From Candidatus Sulfidibacterium hydrothermale (GTDB taxonomy: Bacteria; Bacteroidota; Bacteroidia; Bacteroidales; F082), in assembly GCF_020149915.1 (NCBI RefSeq), contig NZ_CP083760.1, positions 2,852,001 through 2,916,000 of the forward strand: a stretch of DNA of 64,000 nucleotides, read 5' to 3'. The position numbers were made by a program, and so were the translations under genes. The notes under the pieces were generated by a model, which searched no databases, was not told the DNA's origin, and saw only the letters and a program-made list of their open reading frames with translations. Below, piece after piece: positions 1 to 9,858 of the stretch; position 1 is the stretch's first letter; every line of letters starts with the position of its first letter.

Positions 1-1061
1 AGCTTTTTACACACCTCACGCAACTGATCTTCGTTCATTCCGCTTACATCAATGCCTGTATTTTCTTTAATGGCATCCAAAATACTGATGCGTTTAAAAG
101 GTGCTTTAAAATCAATCTCGTTTTCACCTACCCGTACTTTTGTGGTGCCGTGCAGATCGGTGACAATTTTTTCGAGCATGGCCTCCGTGGTTTTCATCAT
201 CCACAAGTAATCTTTATAGGCCACATACATTTCCATTTGGGTAAATTCCGGATTATGAAAACGATCCATTCCCTCATTCCGGAAATCTTTGGCAAATTCA
301 AAAACGCCTTCGTAACCGCCAACGATCAGCCTTTTTAAATAAAGTTCATTGGCAATACGAAGATACAACGGAATATCCAGCGCATTGTGATGGGTAATAA
401 ACGGACGGGCAGCAGCACCACCGGGAATGGGTTGCAAAATGGGGGTTTCCACTTCCAGATAGCCTTTGGCATTCAAAAAATCGCGCATAGAACGAATAAT
501 CTGGGCCCTTTTTACAAAAATATCCCGGACATGGTCGTTCACCACCAAATCGACATACCGCTGCCGGTACCGTTGATCAGGATCGGTAAAAGCATCATAA
601 ACTTTTCCGTCTTTTTCTTTTACGATGGGAAGCGGCCGCAGCGATTTAGCCAACACTGTCAGTTCGGTCACATGCAGGGTAATTTCTCCCATTTTGGTAA
701 CAAAGATAAATCCCTTCACCCCGATGAAATCACCGATATCCAACAATTTTTTAAAGACCGTGTTGTACATGGTCTTATCTTCTCCGGGACAAATATCATC
801 GCGTTTCAGGTAAATCTGGATACGACCGGTGGGATCCATAATCTCGGCAAACGAAGCGGCTCCCATAATTCGCCGGCTCATAATACGGCCGGCCATACTT
901 ACGTTCTGAAAAAGCGTATTATCTTCCGGATATTTTTCTTTTACTTCTTTGGCTGTAGCCGTTACTTTATATTCGGCCTGGGGATAAGGATTAATTCCCA
1001 GTTTTCTCAACTCTTCGAGCGCCTTGCGCCTAACGATTTCCTGTTCACTCAGCTGCTGCAT
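1..1061 (-). CDS. lysS: Lysine--tRNA ligase, class II, 3' part beyond window
   Basis: Charges tRNA-Lys with lysine in the cytoplasm. About 353 N-terminal residues are present; the protein runs off the left edge (the family is usually about 500-570 residues). An N-terminal OB-fold anticodon-binding region (about 50-160) is followed by the class II catalytic core, with the motif 2 stretch [17 protein letters not shown]. The start is the ATG at 1059-1061, giving [20 protein letters not shown], the usual N-terminus of bacterial LysS. A Bacteroidota-type promoter sits just upstream. The C-terminal motif 3 is outside the window. Confidence 0.95.
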   Translation of the reverse strand, partial: MQQLSEQEIVRRKALEELRKLGINPYPQAEYKVTATAKEVKEKYPEDNTLFQNVSMAGRIMSRRIMGAASFAEIMDPTGRIQIYLKRDDICPGEDKTMYNTVFKKLLDIGDFIGVKGFIFVTKMGEITLHVTELTVLAKSLRPLPIVKEKDGKVYDAFTDPDQRYRQRYVDLVVNDHVRDIFVKRAQIIRSMRDFLNAKGYLEVETPILQPIPGGAAARPFITHHNALDIPLYLRIANELYLKRLIVGGYEGVFEFAKDFRNEGMDRFHNPEFTQMEMYVAYKDYLWMMKTTEAMLEKIVTDLHGTTKVRVGENEIDFKAPFKRISILDAIKENTGIDVSGMNEDQLREVCKK

Positions 1062-1084
1062 ACCTGCTTTCTTTAAAATTTTTG

Positions 1085-1113
1085 CAAAGATAATACTTCT
1101 GCAATTAGCGCAA
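1085..1113 (-). promoter_or_regulatory. Bacteroidota-type promoter of lysS
   Basis: Read on the - strand: a TTG (-33 type; 1113-1111), an 18-nt spacer, then TATCTTTG (1092-1085), matching the Bacteroidota -7 consensus TAnnTTTG. It lies 24 nt before the lysS start codon. Sequence match only. Confidence 0.6.
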
Positions 1114-1352
1114 GCAATGAAATTTAACGGGAACATGAAGTATTTTGAAGAAGACCGGTTGCCCATTTAAATCCGAACGGATCGATAACAAAATGAAACG
1201 GGAGATGCTAAAATCCGCCGGCTGGCTGAGAAGGAAACTTTAAATCCTGAGTATAAATCTCTTGCCAACCATTTTTCGTGGTAAAAAATTCGGAAAAGAC
1301 AATTAGTGAATCCTGTCAGAACTTAATGAAAAAATATTTAACCCGTTGATTT

Positions 1353-2708
1353 TTAGATGTTTTTATTCTTTAACATCCGGTAAAGCGTGGATTTCCCAAT
1401 CCCCAGTTTTTTGGCAGTCATCACCACATTTCCATCATATTTTTCCAAAAAGTAACGAATGATTTTTTGGTTATAATCAGCCAACGTTGTTTCTTCCAAC
1501 AAAATATCAGAGGGAAGTCCGGCAGAAGAGAACTGAATATCTCCGGCATCAATTACATTACCGTCTGACATTACTGTAGCCAGTTCCACAATAGCAGCCA
1601 GTTCCCGAACATTGCCCGGATAACTGTAACTCATCAATTTATCCTGTGCTTTCTTGGTAAACACTTTGGGTTCCAGACCGTTCTCTTTACAATATTGTTC
1701 AGCAAAATGTTTAGCCAATAAAATAATATCCAGTCCCCGATTCCGCAGCGGAGGCAATTCAATAGGAAGTCCGAGAAGCCGATAATACAAATCCTGGCGA
1801 AAATTTCCTTTTTTCACTTCCTCGGCCAAATTGCGATGGGTAGCTACAATCAAGCGCACGTCAATTTTTATGACTTCATGGCCTCCGATTCGTGTGAGTT
1901 CCTTCTCCTGAATAACACGCAACAATTTGGTTTGCATGTTCATATCCATTTCTGCCACTTCGTCCAAGAAAAGGGTTCCTCCATTAGCCAGTTCAAACTT
2001 TCCGATTTTCCGGGTATCAGCACCGGTAAAAGCACCTTTTTCATATCCGAAAAGCTCACTTTCAATCAGTTCGTTGGGGATAGCCGACACATTGATGGGA
2101 ATAAAAGGCTTTTTGGCCCGGGGAGAATTATAATGTATTGCTTTTGCCACCAACTCTTTCCCGGTTCCGGTTTCACCGGTAATGGAAACCGTAATATTGG
2201 AACGAATGGCCTTGTCCATCCGGTCAAAAACCTTTTTTAATGGCGGACTGTTACCTTTAATAATATTCCGGAAAGCATATTTTTTACCCAATTCATTTTT
2301 TAGGCTATCCAGCTCAACCCGCAGATTTTTATGCTGACGGATATTATTCACCGCATTCCAAAGACGGTCTTTCGTATCGTAATCTTTTACAAAATAATCG
2401 TAAGCACCGGCTTTTAACAACCCCACAGCCGTTTGGATATCTTCCTGTCCCGAAACAATGATAACCGGCAGGTCGGGATAATCTTCTTTTATTTTTTTCA
2501 AAACACGATCACCCCGCATGTCCGGAAGCCCATAGTCCAGCGAAATCACATCCGGTTTTTTATACAAATTATCCAGACACTCTTTTCCGGTTTGAAATAA
2601 AAAAACTTCATTGTCCGGATTCAGTTCCAAATGACGTTTCAGTAATTCGCCGTAAAAATGGTCATCTTCAACAATAAAAATTCTTAATGGAGATTGAGTT
2701 GCTGCCAT
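1353..2708 (-). CDS. Sigma-54-dependent response regulator, NtrC family
   Basis: A 451-residue transcription activator with the full three-domain layout. The receiver domain (about 9-125) has the acidic pair E14/D15-D16, phospho-acceptor D58 and switch Lys near 108. The AAA+ domain has Walker A GETGTGKE (178-185), the sigma-54 contact loop GAFTGA (225-230) and Walker B GGTLFLDE. A Fis-type helix-turn-helix ends the protein (about 410-447). It should remodel RNA polymerase-sigma-54 once phosphorylated. No histidine kinase lies next to it, so partner and target genes are unknown. The inverted repeat TTTCCA-5-TGGAAA at 2754-2770, 46 nt upstream of the start, could be an operator. Confidence 0.93.
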   Translation of the reverse strand: MAATQSPLRIFIVEDDHFYGELLKRHLELNPDNEVFLFQTGKECLDNLYKKPDVISLDYGLPDMRGDRVLKKIKEDYPDLPVIIVSGQEDIQTAVGLLKAGAYDYFVKDYDTKDRLWNAVNNIRQHKNLRVELDSLKNELGKKYAFRNIIKGNSPPLKKVFDRMDKAIRSNITVSITGETGTGKELVAKAIHYNSPRAKKPFIPINVSAIPNELIESELFGYEKGAFTGADTRKIGKFELANGGTLFLDEVAEMDMNMQTKLLRVIQEKELTRIGGHEVIKIDVRLIVATHRNLAEEVKKGNFRQDLYYRLLGLPIELPPLRNRGLDIILLAKHFAEQYCKENGLEPKVFTKKAQDKLMSYSYPGNVRELAAIVELATVMSDGNVIDAGDIQFSSAGLPSDILLEETTLADYNQKIIRYFLEKYDGNVVMTAKKLGIGKSTLYRMLKNKNI

Positions 2709-3063
2709 GTAACCTGCCTTTGTTGTTTATTATACTGGAAATCGCCGGAAAAGTTTCCATATTTTGGAAAATTCTCAAAATGGGACTCCACTCCTTTTTC
2801 CTGATATAAATTCTTCTATTTTCAAGGTTAGCAAACGCTTACAATCCGTATGCCATAAAGCATATTTCGCTGTTTTTAAACAAATTAAAAAATTACCCAA
2901 AATTCTTGAATCTACTTTTCCCAATATGAAACGCTTTCCCAGGCCCTAAAAAACTCCATTTACGGATAATCTCCCCGATTCCGGAATACAACTACTTAAA
3001 TACTTTTTTAACATCAGCCCCCCTATTCGTATGATTTTTTGTACTTTTCACTAAAAATTAAAA
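2709..3063. other. Intergenic region, divergent promoters
   Basis: 355 bases between two divergent genes. I see no convincing gene. It holds the small inverted repeat TTTCCA-TATTT-TGGAAA (2754-2770) and otherwise AT-rich unstructured sequence. A 61-codon frame (2764-2949) has no recognisable features. Confidence 0.5.
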
Positions 3064-4041
3064 ATGAAAGTTGCCGTAACCGGTGCAACGGGTCATGTGG
3101 GAACCTGCCTTGTTCAACAGCTTCTCGAGAAAAACCATAAGGTACGGGTATTGGTACATCACCATCCGGAAAACTTACAAAACCTTCCGGTGGAAATCGT
3201 AACGGGAAGCCTCCAGGAGGAAGAAACTTTGGAGCAATTGTGCAACGACCGGAAAATTATTTTCCACCTGGCCGCCAAAATTTCCATCGGCAACGAAAAA
3301 GAAGAACCGGTTTATGAAACCAATGTAACCGGAACCAAAAAATTGGTGAACACTGCACGAAAAAGCGGAGTAAAAAAATTGATCCATTTTAGTTCCGTAC
3401 ATACGCTACAATCCTTTCCTCACAATAAACCTCTTGACGAAAACCGTCCGCTGGTATTAGATTCCAATCTGATTTATGAAAAAAGCAAAGCTGTGGCTGA
3501 AAAATGGGTTCTGGAACAAAACACCACTGACTTTCAGGTTATTGTACTCAATCCAACAGCCATCATCGGTCCTTGTGATAAACGGCCTTCTTATTTGGGC
3601 CGGGTAATTCAAAAGATTTATCAGGGCTCATTACCCGGACTGGTTCCGGGCGGCTATAACTGGGTGGATGTTCGCGACGTGGCTGCTGCAGCAATAGCCG
3701 CTGCCGAAAAAGGACATCCCGGTGAACGGTACCTGCTTTCGGGAACCTGGAAGAGCCTGCAAGAACTGGCCGAAATAATTTGTGCTCACCGGAATAAAAA
3801 ATGTCTTATTCCGGTTTTCCCTTTCTGGCTGGCATATGGGGCCGTTCCTTTTATCACCTTTTTTTCCCGTGTAGCAAACAAAGAACCACTTTATACCCGC
3901 ACCAGTCTGACTATTTTAAAAAATGCTCATCCGAATATTTCTTCTGAAAAAGCCCGTCGCGAACTGGGATTTTCTCCCCGTCCGCTGGAAGAAACCCTTG
4001 CCGATACCATCAACTGGTTTAAAAAACATCAATATCTTTGA
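3064..4041 (+). CDS. NAD(P)-dependent epimerase/dehydrogenase, extended SDR (3-beta-HSD/DFR-like)
   Basis: A 325-residue extended short-chain dehydrogenase. The N-terminal Rossmann motif is GATGHVG (7-13) and the catalytic pair is Y138-x3-K142. The overall pattern is that of the dihydroflavonol-reductase / 3-beta-hydroxysteroid-dehydrogenase / HpnA-type branch. It is the first gene of a tight operon: the next ORF, a steroid 5-alpha-reductase homologue, starts 3 nt after its stop. That pairing suggests oxidoreduction of a hydrophobic cyclic substrate at the 3-position, but the substrate is inference; sugar epimerase-like roles remain possible. No clear signal peptide, so cytoplasmic. Confidence 0.85.
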   Translation: MKVAVTGATGHVGTCLVQQLLEKNHKVRVLVHHHPENLQNLPVEIVTGSLQEEETLEQLCNDRKIIFHLAAKISIGNEKEEPVYETNVTGTKKLVNTARKSGVKKLIHFSSVHTLQSFPHNKPLDENRPLVLDSNLIYEKSKAVAEKWVLEQNTTDFQVIVLNPTAIIGPCDKRPSYLGRVIQKIYQGSLPGLVPGGYNWVDVRDVAAAAIAAAEKGHPGERYLLSGTWKSLQELAEIICAHRNKKCLIPVFPFWLAYGAVPFITFFSRVANKEPLYTRTSLTILKNAHPNISSEKARRELGFSPRPLEETLADTINWFKKHQYL

Positions 4042-4044
4042 ACC

Positions 4045-4806
4045 ATGATGAGTGAAAAACTGTTTTTTCATTTGCTTTATGCCTGGATGGCACTGGCTGT
4101 TGTCATTTTTCCCATTTTATTAAAGGTCACCGTTCCTTACGGACGGCACACCCGCAATACCTGGGGGCCTATGGTAAAAAACCGTTTGGGTTGGTTTTTA
4201 ATGGAACTGCCTGTGGCCATTGTTTTTTCATGGTTCTTTTTTCATGGAAAAGCGCCTAAAACAGCTCCGGTTTATGTATTTTACGGATTGTTTATGCTGC
4301 ATTATTTCAACCGGATATTCATTTTTCCTTTCCGGTTACGCGACAATGGGAAACAGATGCCCTGGCTCATTGTTTTGCTGGCCCTGTTTTTCAATTTTTC
4401 CAACGGATTTTTTAACGGATACTGGTTTGGAACGCTCAAGCCAGACTATCCGGTATCGTGGTTCAAAAGCTGGCAGTTCATTGCCGGCCTCATCCTGTTT
4501 TTTACCGGCATGATCATCAACATTACTGCTGATCAGAAATTGTTGAATTTACGAAAAGGCGGAAAAAAAGGATATTACATTCCTCATGGCGGATTATTCG
4601 AAAAAATATCGTCTCCTAATCTTTTTGGAGAAATCATTGAATGGAGCGGGTGGGCGCTGATGAGCTGGTGTCTGCCGGCCTTTTCATTTGCCCTATGGAC
4701 CGCCGCCAACCTGATTCCGCGGGCATTGGATCATCACCGGTGGTATCATCATTATTTTACGGATTATCCGAAAGAACGAAAAGCCCTGATTCCTGGAATT
4801 TTATAA
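4045..4806 (+). CDS. 3-oxo-5-alpha-steroid 4-dehydrogenase family membrane protein
   Basis: 253 residues, the usual size of steroid 5-alpha-reductase (SRD5A) proteins, with several hydrophobic membrane segments. The C-terminal half carries the family hallmarks: GGLFEKISSPNLFGEIIEW, and near the end HHRWYHHYFTDYPKERKA followed by LIP. Family members reduce the delta-4 double bond of 3-oxosteroids, or an analogous enone/enoyl bond, with NADPH in the membrane. The start could be the first or second of two adjacent ATGs (4045 or 4048). Neighbours in the operon are an SDR upstream and a DUF2891 lipoprotein 21 nt downstream. Function on true steroids is unproven. Confidence 0.85.
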   Translation: MMSEKLFFHLLYAWMALAVVIFPILLKVTVPYGRHTRNTWGPMVKNRLGWFLMELPVAIVFSWFFFHGKAPKTAPVYVFYGLFMLHYFNRIFIFPFRLRDNGKQMPWLIVLLALFFNFSNGFFNGYWFGTLKPDYPVSWFKSWQFIAGLILFFTGMIINITADQKLLNLRKGGKKGYYIPHGGLFEKISSPNLFGEIIEWSGWALMSWCLPAFSFALWTAANLIPRALDHHRWYHHYFTDYPKERKALIPGIL

Positions 4807-4827
4807 GACTAAACCAAAAAGAATATC

Positions 4828-5913
4828 ATGAATAAATTTTTACTTTTCATTGTTTTATTAATTTTTGCCGGATGTCATTCCGCAACCCAATCACCAGCAA
4901 AAACCGGAGATGAAAAACCTTTACAACTGACCCGGAATGAAGCCGAAAAGCTGGTTAAACTGCCTTTAAAATGTATCCACCAAGAATATCCAAACAAACC
5001 CGGGGAAGTGCTTACTTCGGACAAAGACCTGAAACCACCGCGTGAAGTTCATCCTTGTTTTTATGGCTGTTTCGACTGGCATTCATCGGTTCACGGACAC
5101 TGGTCGCTGGTGAAGCTACTGAAACAATTTCCGAACTTAAAAGAAGCCGATACCATTAAAGCGATTTTACAACAACAACTATCAAAAGAAAACATTTTGC
5201 GTGAAGCAGCTTACTTCCAACCTAAGCTGAATCATTTGTATGAACGCACATACGGTTGGGCATGGCTGTTGAAACTGGCTGCCGAGTTGCACACCTGGCA
5301 TACCCCGCTGGGACAAAAACTGGAAACCAATCTAAAACCACTCACCGACACCATTGTGGCGTTGTATAAAAATTATCTGCCGCGGCTGCATTATCCCATC
5401 CGGGTAGGAACCCATACCAATACCGCTTTCGGACTTTCGTTTGCTATGGATTATGCCCAGGCAGTTCACGATACCGCTTTTGAAAACCTGATTCGCCGGA
5501 GAGCCAAAGATTTTTATCTGAAAGACAGTGCGTACCCGTTACGTTGGGAACCCAGCGGCTACGATTTTCTTTCGCCGGGCATGGAAGAAATGGATATTAT
5601 GCGAAAGGTATTACCGGAAGCCTCATTTAAAAACTGGCTTAAGAAATTTTTACCGGAATTGATGAACAAAAACTTCACCTGGACCCCCGGCGTAGTTTCC
5701 GACCGTAAAGATGGAACACTGGTACATTTGGATGGTTTGAATTTCAGCCGGGCCTGGTGTTTGTACGGACTGGCTAAACAATACCCGGAATTTGATTACC
5801 TGATTCCGGTAGCTAACCGGCATGTCCGGTATTCTCTTCCCAACCTGATGGGAGACAGCTATATGGGCGGGCACTGGCTGGCTTCATTTGCCATTTATGC
5901 ACTAACGCAATAA
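4828..5913 (+). CDS. DUF2891 lipoprotein
   Basis: 361 residues. A signal peptide ends in the lipobox IFAGC, with the modified cysteine at residue 16, so it is probably anchored in the periplasm or outer membrane. The mature part is rich in His, Trp and Tyr, with the HPCFYGCFDWHSSVHGHW block that I recognise as DUF2891. It looks like an all-helical alpha/alpha-barrel, glycosidase- or lyase-like fold (inference). Function is unknown. It follows the 5-alpha-reductase gene by 21 nt and is presumably co-transcribed. It converges on mazG, with 6 nt between the two ends. Confidence 0.85.
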   Translation: MNKFLLFIVLLIFAGCHSATQSPAKTGDEKPLQLTRNEAEKLVKLPLKCIHQEYPNKPGEVLTSDKDLKPPREVHPCFYGCFDWHSSVHGHWSLVKLLKQFPNLKEADTIKAILQQQLSKENILREAAYFQPKLNHLYERTYGWAWLLKLAAELHTWHTPLGQKLETNLKPLTDTIVALYKNYLPRLHYPIRVGTHTNTAFGLSFAMDYAQAVHDTAFENLIRRRAKDFYLKDSAYPLRWEPSGYDFLSPGMEEMDIMRKVLPEASFKNWLKKFLPELMNKNFTWTPGVVSDRKDGTLVHLDGLNFSRAWCLYGLAKQYPEFDYLIPVANRHVRYSLPNLMGDSYMGGHWLASFAIYALTQ

Positions 5914-5919
5914 AAAAAA

Positions 5920-6717
5920 CTATTCTTTTTCCTTGGCCTGATTCCAGTAAGCATCCATCTCGTCCAGCGTCATATCCGTCAGGCTGCGGCCTTCTTTAGA
6001 CGCCTGTTCTTCGATGTACTGAAAACGACGGATAAATTTCCTATTGGTTTTTTCCAACGCATCATCCGGATTAATACCAAGATACCGGGCATAATTCACC
6101 AGGGCAAAAAGCAAATCTCCAAACTCGTCTTCTAACTTTTCTTTCGGACTGTTTTGTTCCACTTCAGCATGCAGTTCCTGTAACTCTTCCGTTACTTTAT
6201 CCCACACCTGCGAGCGTTTTTCCCATTCAAAGCCCACGCCCTTGGCTTTTTCCTGCATCCGAAAAGCTTTCAACAACGGAGGTAATGATCTTGGAACACC
6301 CGAGAGCACCGATTTTTTCCCTTCTTTCAGTTTTAGTTTTTCCCAGTTATCAGCTACTTCGTCAGCTCCGGTCACTTTTACATCGCCATAAATATGCGGA
6401 TGGCGGTATACCAGTTTATCTGAAATACCCTGTAAAACATCATAGACATCAAAAGCCTTTTTTTCTTCACCAATTTTGGCATAAAAAACCAGATGCATCA
6501 TCAAGTCACCCAGCTCTTCGCGGATCCCTTTCATGTCTTTATCCAGAATGGCATCCGACAACTCATAAACCTCTTCGAGTGTCAGATAACGCAGACTTTC
6601 GATGGTTTGCTTTTTATCCCACGGGCAACCTTCACGCAGATCATCCATAATATCGAGCAAACGCCCGAAAGCTTCCATTTTTTCTTCCCGGGATGCCCCA
6701 AATTGTTTCTTTTTCAC
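5920..6717 (-). CDS. mazG: Nucleoside triphosphate pyrophosphohydrolase MazG
   Basis: 265 residues with two MazG repeats. The N-terminal repeat carries the metal-binding EEVYE ... EELGDLMMH pattern, and the C-terminal repeat carries EELQELHAEVEQ ... DEFGDLLFALVNYAR. It hydrolyses NTPs/dNTPs to NMP plus pyrophosphate and helps clean nucleotide pools. The length matches the E. coli-type two-domain enzyme. It lies 25 nt downstream of proS on the same strand, so the two are probably co-transcribed. Confidence 0.95.
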   Translation of the reverse strand: MKKKQFGASREEKMEAFGRLLDIMDDLREGCPWDKKQTIESLRYLTLEEVYELSDAILDKDMKGIREELGDLMMHLVFYAKIGEEKKAFDVYDVLQGISDKLVYRHPHIYGDVKVTGADEVADNWEKLKLKEGKKSVLSGVPRSLPPLLKAFRMQEKAKGVGFEWEKRSQVWDKVTEELQELHAEVEQNSPKEKLEDEFGDLLFALVNYARYLGINPDDALEKTNRKFIRRFQYIEEQASKEGRSLTDMTLDEMDAYWNQAKEKE

Positions 6718-6742
6718 TGATTTCTACTTTTCAAACAAAGGA

Positions 6743-8212
6743 CTAATACGCCCGGGCAAAAACCACCCGTCGTTTAGACGGTTTACCGGAATAAATACAC
6801 TGGCCCGGTTCTTCTTTTCCGTCCAAAGGAAGCAAGCGAATGGTAGCTTTGGTTTCTTCTTTGATTTTTTCTTCCGTTTCGGCTGTACCATCCCAATGCG
6901 CCCAAACAAAGCCGCCCTTTTCAATACGATCTTTGAAATCATCCCAGGTATCTACCACAAAAGTGTTTTCCGTTCTGAAATCCAATGCTTTCTGGTAAAT
7001 ATTTTTCTGGATGACTTCGAGAAGATTTTCAATCTTTTCTGCGATATTTTCCACATGGAGTGTTTCTTTCTCCAGGGTATCGCGCCGGGCCACTTCGATG
7101 GTACCATTTTCCAAATCGCGCGGACCAATAGCCAGCCGTACTGGAACACCTTTCATTTCCCACTCGGCAAATTTATAACCGGGTTTCTGGGTATCACGGT
7201 TATCAAACTTCACGGAAATTCCTTTGGCACGCAAAGCTTTCATGATTTCCTGCACTTTTTCCGTAATGGCTTCCAGCTGATGCGCTTTTTTAAAGATGGG
7301 AACAATCACCACCTGAATGGGGGCCAATTTTGGCGGCAATACCAGCCCATTATCATCAGAATGGGCCATAATCAGCGCACCGATAAGCCGGGTGGAAACT
7401 CCCCACGAGGTAGCCCACACATAATCCTGCTTATTATCACGGGTCAGGTATTTTACATCAAAAGCTTTGGCAAAATTCTGTCCGAGAAAATGGGAAGTTC
7501 CTGCCTGCAAAGCTTTTCCATCCTGCATCATGGCCTCAATACAATAAGTTTCTACCGCACCGGCAAAACGTTCGCTGGGTGATTTAACGCCCTGCAACAC
7601 CGGTACGCCCATATAATTCTCCACAAAATCAGCATAAACTTTCAAAATGGTTTCAGCTTCCTGTATCGCTTCTTCGCGGGAAGCATGGGCGGTATGTCCT
7701 TCCTGCCAGAGAAACTCGGCTGTCCGTAAAAACAAGCGGGTACGCATTTCCCAGCGTACCACATTAGCCCACTGGTTAATCAAAAGCGGTAAATCGCGGT
7801 ACGACTGGATCCATTTCCGGTAAGTATCCCAAATAATGGTTTCAGAAGTAGGACGCACAATGAGTTCTTCTTCCAGCTTAGCATCCGGATCCACAATAAC
7901 ACCACCGTGGCCATCATTTTTCAACCGGTAATGGGTCACTACGGCACACTCTTTGGCAAAACCTTCCACATGCGCTGCTTCTTTGCTAAAAAAAGATTTG
8001 GGAATAAACAACGGGAAATAGGCATTTTCATGTCCGGTTTCCTTAAATTTTTCATCCAGGATACGCTGCATTTTCTCCCAAATCGCATATCCATAAGGTT
8101 TTATCACCATTGAACCACGAACCGCCGAATTTTCAGCCAACCCGGCTTTAATCACCAGGTCGTTATACCATTGCGAATAATTTTCGCTTCTTTTTGTAAG
8201 TTCTTTTGCCAT
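6743..8212 (-). CDS. proS: Proline--tRNA ligase, archaeal/eukaryotic-like type
   Basis: Charges tRNA-Pro. The start at 8212 ([18 protein letters not shown]) gives 489 residues. An upstream in-frame ATG at 8239 would add nine unlikely residues. Class II core signatures include RPTSETIIW and the [17 protein letters not shown] block. The C-terminus is the short Zn-domain-like extension of the type 3 (archaeal-like) ProS, ending in Tyr, with no bacterial editing insertion. A good promoter lies at 8256-8285. mazG follows. Confidence 0.95.
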   Translation of the reverse strand: MAKELTKRSENYSQWYNDLVIKAGLAENSAVRGSMVIKPYGYAIWEKMQRILDEKFKETGHENAYFPLFIPKSFFSKEAAHVEGFAKECAVVTHYRLKNDGHGGVIVDPDAKLEEELIVRPTSETIIWDTYRKWIQSYRDLPLLINQWANVVRWEMRTRLFLRTAEFLWQEGHTAHASREEAIQEAETILKVYADFVENYMGVPVLQGVKSPSERFAGAVETYCIEAMMQDGKALQAGTSHFLGQNFAKAFDVKYLTRDNKQDYVWATSWGVSTRLIGALIMAHSDDNGLVLPPKLAPIQVVIVPIFKKAHQLEAITEKVQEIMKALRAKGISVKFDNRDTQKPGYKFAEWEMKGVPVRLAIGPRDLENGTIEVARRDTLEKETLHVENIAEKIENLLEVIQKNIYQKALDFRTENTFVVDTWDDFKDRIEKGGFVWAHWDGTAETEEKIKEETKATIRLLPLDGKEEPGQCIYSGKPSKRRVVFARAY

Positions 8213-8255
8213 TTTGTACTTTTGGTATAGTCTTTGCAATTTTTTTAATGAACGG

Positions 8256-8285
8256 CAAAAATAAACAATGTTTATCGAAGCACAA
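8256..8285 (-). promoter_or_regulatory. Bacteroidota-type promoter of proS
   Basis: On the - strand: TTG (8285-8283), a 19-nt spacer, then TATTTTTG (8263-8256), matching TAnnTTTG. It is 44 nt before the chosen proS start and so supports that start. Sequence match only. Confidence 0.6.
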
Positions 8286-8296
8286 TATTTATCGTC

Positions 8297-9814
8297 ATGA
8301 AGAAAACAAAATATATCCTCTTTTCAGCTGTAATCGTGAGCTTTATTTTCATTACAGCCTGTAGCACCACCCAAAGTGTTCCCACTGACGACGTGTACTA
8401 CTCCACTACTCCCCACACGGCCATAGCAGCCAGAACCACATCTTCCTCGGTAAATTACACCAAAAACACACAAACAGAAAACACAGGAACCTATCATGAA
8501 GGTTCGGTGGAAAACATTTCGACAGGCTCAGAACAAACAACCAAACAAACAGCAGCCAACGACGATTATGATGTAGATTATTCAGCCCGTCTGAAACGAT
8601 TCCATGACTCCAACGACACCACACTTGACTATTATGATTCATACTATGAAGATCGCACCATGCCCGGAGAAGAGCAGACAAGCAACGACAAATCAACTTC
8701 TTCTACTTCAGTAAGCTATTCTTTCGGCCTGGGATTTGGCAGCCCTTATTTTGGTTCCAGTTGGTCGTTTGGTTTCGGATATCCTTATTCAAGCTGGGGG
8801 TTTGATTTAGGATTCGGATGGACTTATCCTTACTGGGGATACTATCCACCGTATTACGGTTATTATCCGCCGTACTATAGTTATTATCCGCCATACTACA
8901 TCCCGCCGTATTATGGAATCCCTCCTTATTACGGCTACTATCCGCCATATTATCCGGATTATCCGGATGGAGGTTTCCGAAGCGTTTATCAACCGCGGAC
9001 ACACCGGGGCGGCAGTTCTTCCATTCCACAAAGCGTAGTAGCCGGTAGTTCTGGTGTCTATTCTTCGCCGAACAGCAAATCGACTCCCGCCGGAACGGAT
9101 CAGGTTTCTTCTAAACGAGTACCTATTCATCCGCAAAACGGCGAAGCGGCAAAAACAGGAAACCGATATGTCCGGCCTGCCGGTTCTGTCCGTTATAATC
9201 CGGAACAAGCCCGGCAACGCGCAGAAGCAGTACATACACAGGAAAGATTCAACAAACCAGAAAAATCTCCGGCGTACAGAAAAAGCTATGAAGGAAACAG
9301 AAGCCCGCAATTCGGCATCTCCGAATCACGAAACCGGGGAGCAGAAAATTACCGCAAACCGCCGGCTTATGTACGGGAAGAAACGATGCCTAAACCGAAA
9401 TTCAGCAAGCCCAAACAATACCGCAGTTTAGAATCTCGTTCGCCACGTAGCAGCAATGAGTTTTACCGTACATCACCGGTTCGTCCTAATCCGGAATTTG
9501 GCACAGGAAGTTCCATCCGGGAAAACTCAAGATACCAACCGGTAAGAAGACAAAATGTTTACCGTCCGGTTCGTTCATCTCATTCTGTTTACCGGAGTCG
9601 GCCGCAGCCAGAAATCAAAGTGTACAGTGCCCCTTCGCGGGTATCGTTCCCTAGTTACCGTCCGGAAAGAAGAAGTTCGGGATCGGGAAGCAGCACGGCT
9701 CCTACACGGAGTTTCTCGGTACCCACCCGTACTTTTTCAGCTCCCACCCGAAGGAGTTCATCCGGATCAAGCAGTATTAAAAGAAGTTCCGGATCGGGAG
9801 ATATTAAACGTTAA
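8297..9814 (+). CDS. Low-complexity lipoprotein with Tyr/Pro repeats
   Basis: 505 residues. The signal peptide has a lipobox ending at C22 (FITACS). A Thr/Ser/Asn-rich linker precedes a Gly/Phe/Tyr stretch and then a run of YYPPYY-type repeats (about 178-224). The remainder (about 230-505) is basic, disordered Ser/Arg/Pro/Tyr sequence ending in SGSGDIKR. It is likely exported and attached to the envelope. I know similar Y/P- and S/R-rich lipoproteins only as hypothetical proteins in Bacteroidota. Possible roles are cell-surface scaffold or structural/adhesive protein (inference). The next gene is a FadL-like barrel 44 nt downstream. Confidence 0.75.
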   Translation: MKKTKYILFSAVIVSFIFITACSTTQSVPTDDVYYSTTPHTAIAARTTSSSVNYTKNTQTENTGTYHEGSVENISTGSEQTTKQTAANDDYDVDYSARLKRFHDSNDTTLDYYDSYYEDRTMPGEEQTSNDKSTSSTSVSYSFGLGFGSPYFGSSWSFGFGYPYSSWGFDLGFGWTYPYWGYYPPYYGYYPPYYSYYPPYYIPPYYGIPPYYGYYPPYYPDYPDGGFRSVYQPRTHRGGSSSIPQSVVAGSSGVYSSPNSKSTPAGTDQVSSKRVPIHPQNGEAAKTGNRYVRPAGSVRYNPEQARQRAEAVHTQERFNKPEKSPAYRKSYEGNRSPQFGISESRNRGAENYRKPPAYVREETMPKPKFSKPKQYRSLESRSPRSSNEFYRTSPVRPNPEFGTGSSIRENSRYQPVRRQNVYRPVRSSHSVYRSRPQPEIKVYSAPSRVSFPSYRPERRSSGSGSSTAPTRSFSVPTRTFSAPTRRSSSGSSSIKRSSGSGDIKR

Positions 9815-9858
9815 AAACAGGTTCTGTTTTTCTTTTTAACTGATTTAAAACCATCATC

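Noticed and set aside
387-1076. 229-codon open frame on the + strand
   Set aside because: It is antisense to the clear lysS coding sequence and its translation has no family-like pattern.
2764-2949. 61-codon frame in the intergenic region
   Set aside because: Lys/Phe/Ser-rich translation of AT-rich DNA, no promoter or conserved feature.
6602-7582. 326-codon open frame on the + strand
   Set aside because: Antisense to mazG and proS; both of these have strong motifs and the shadow frame has none.
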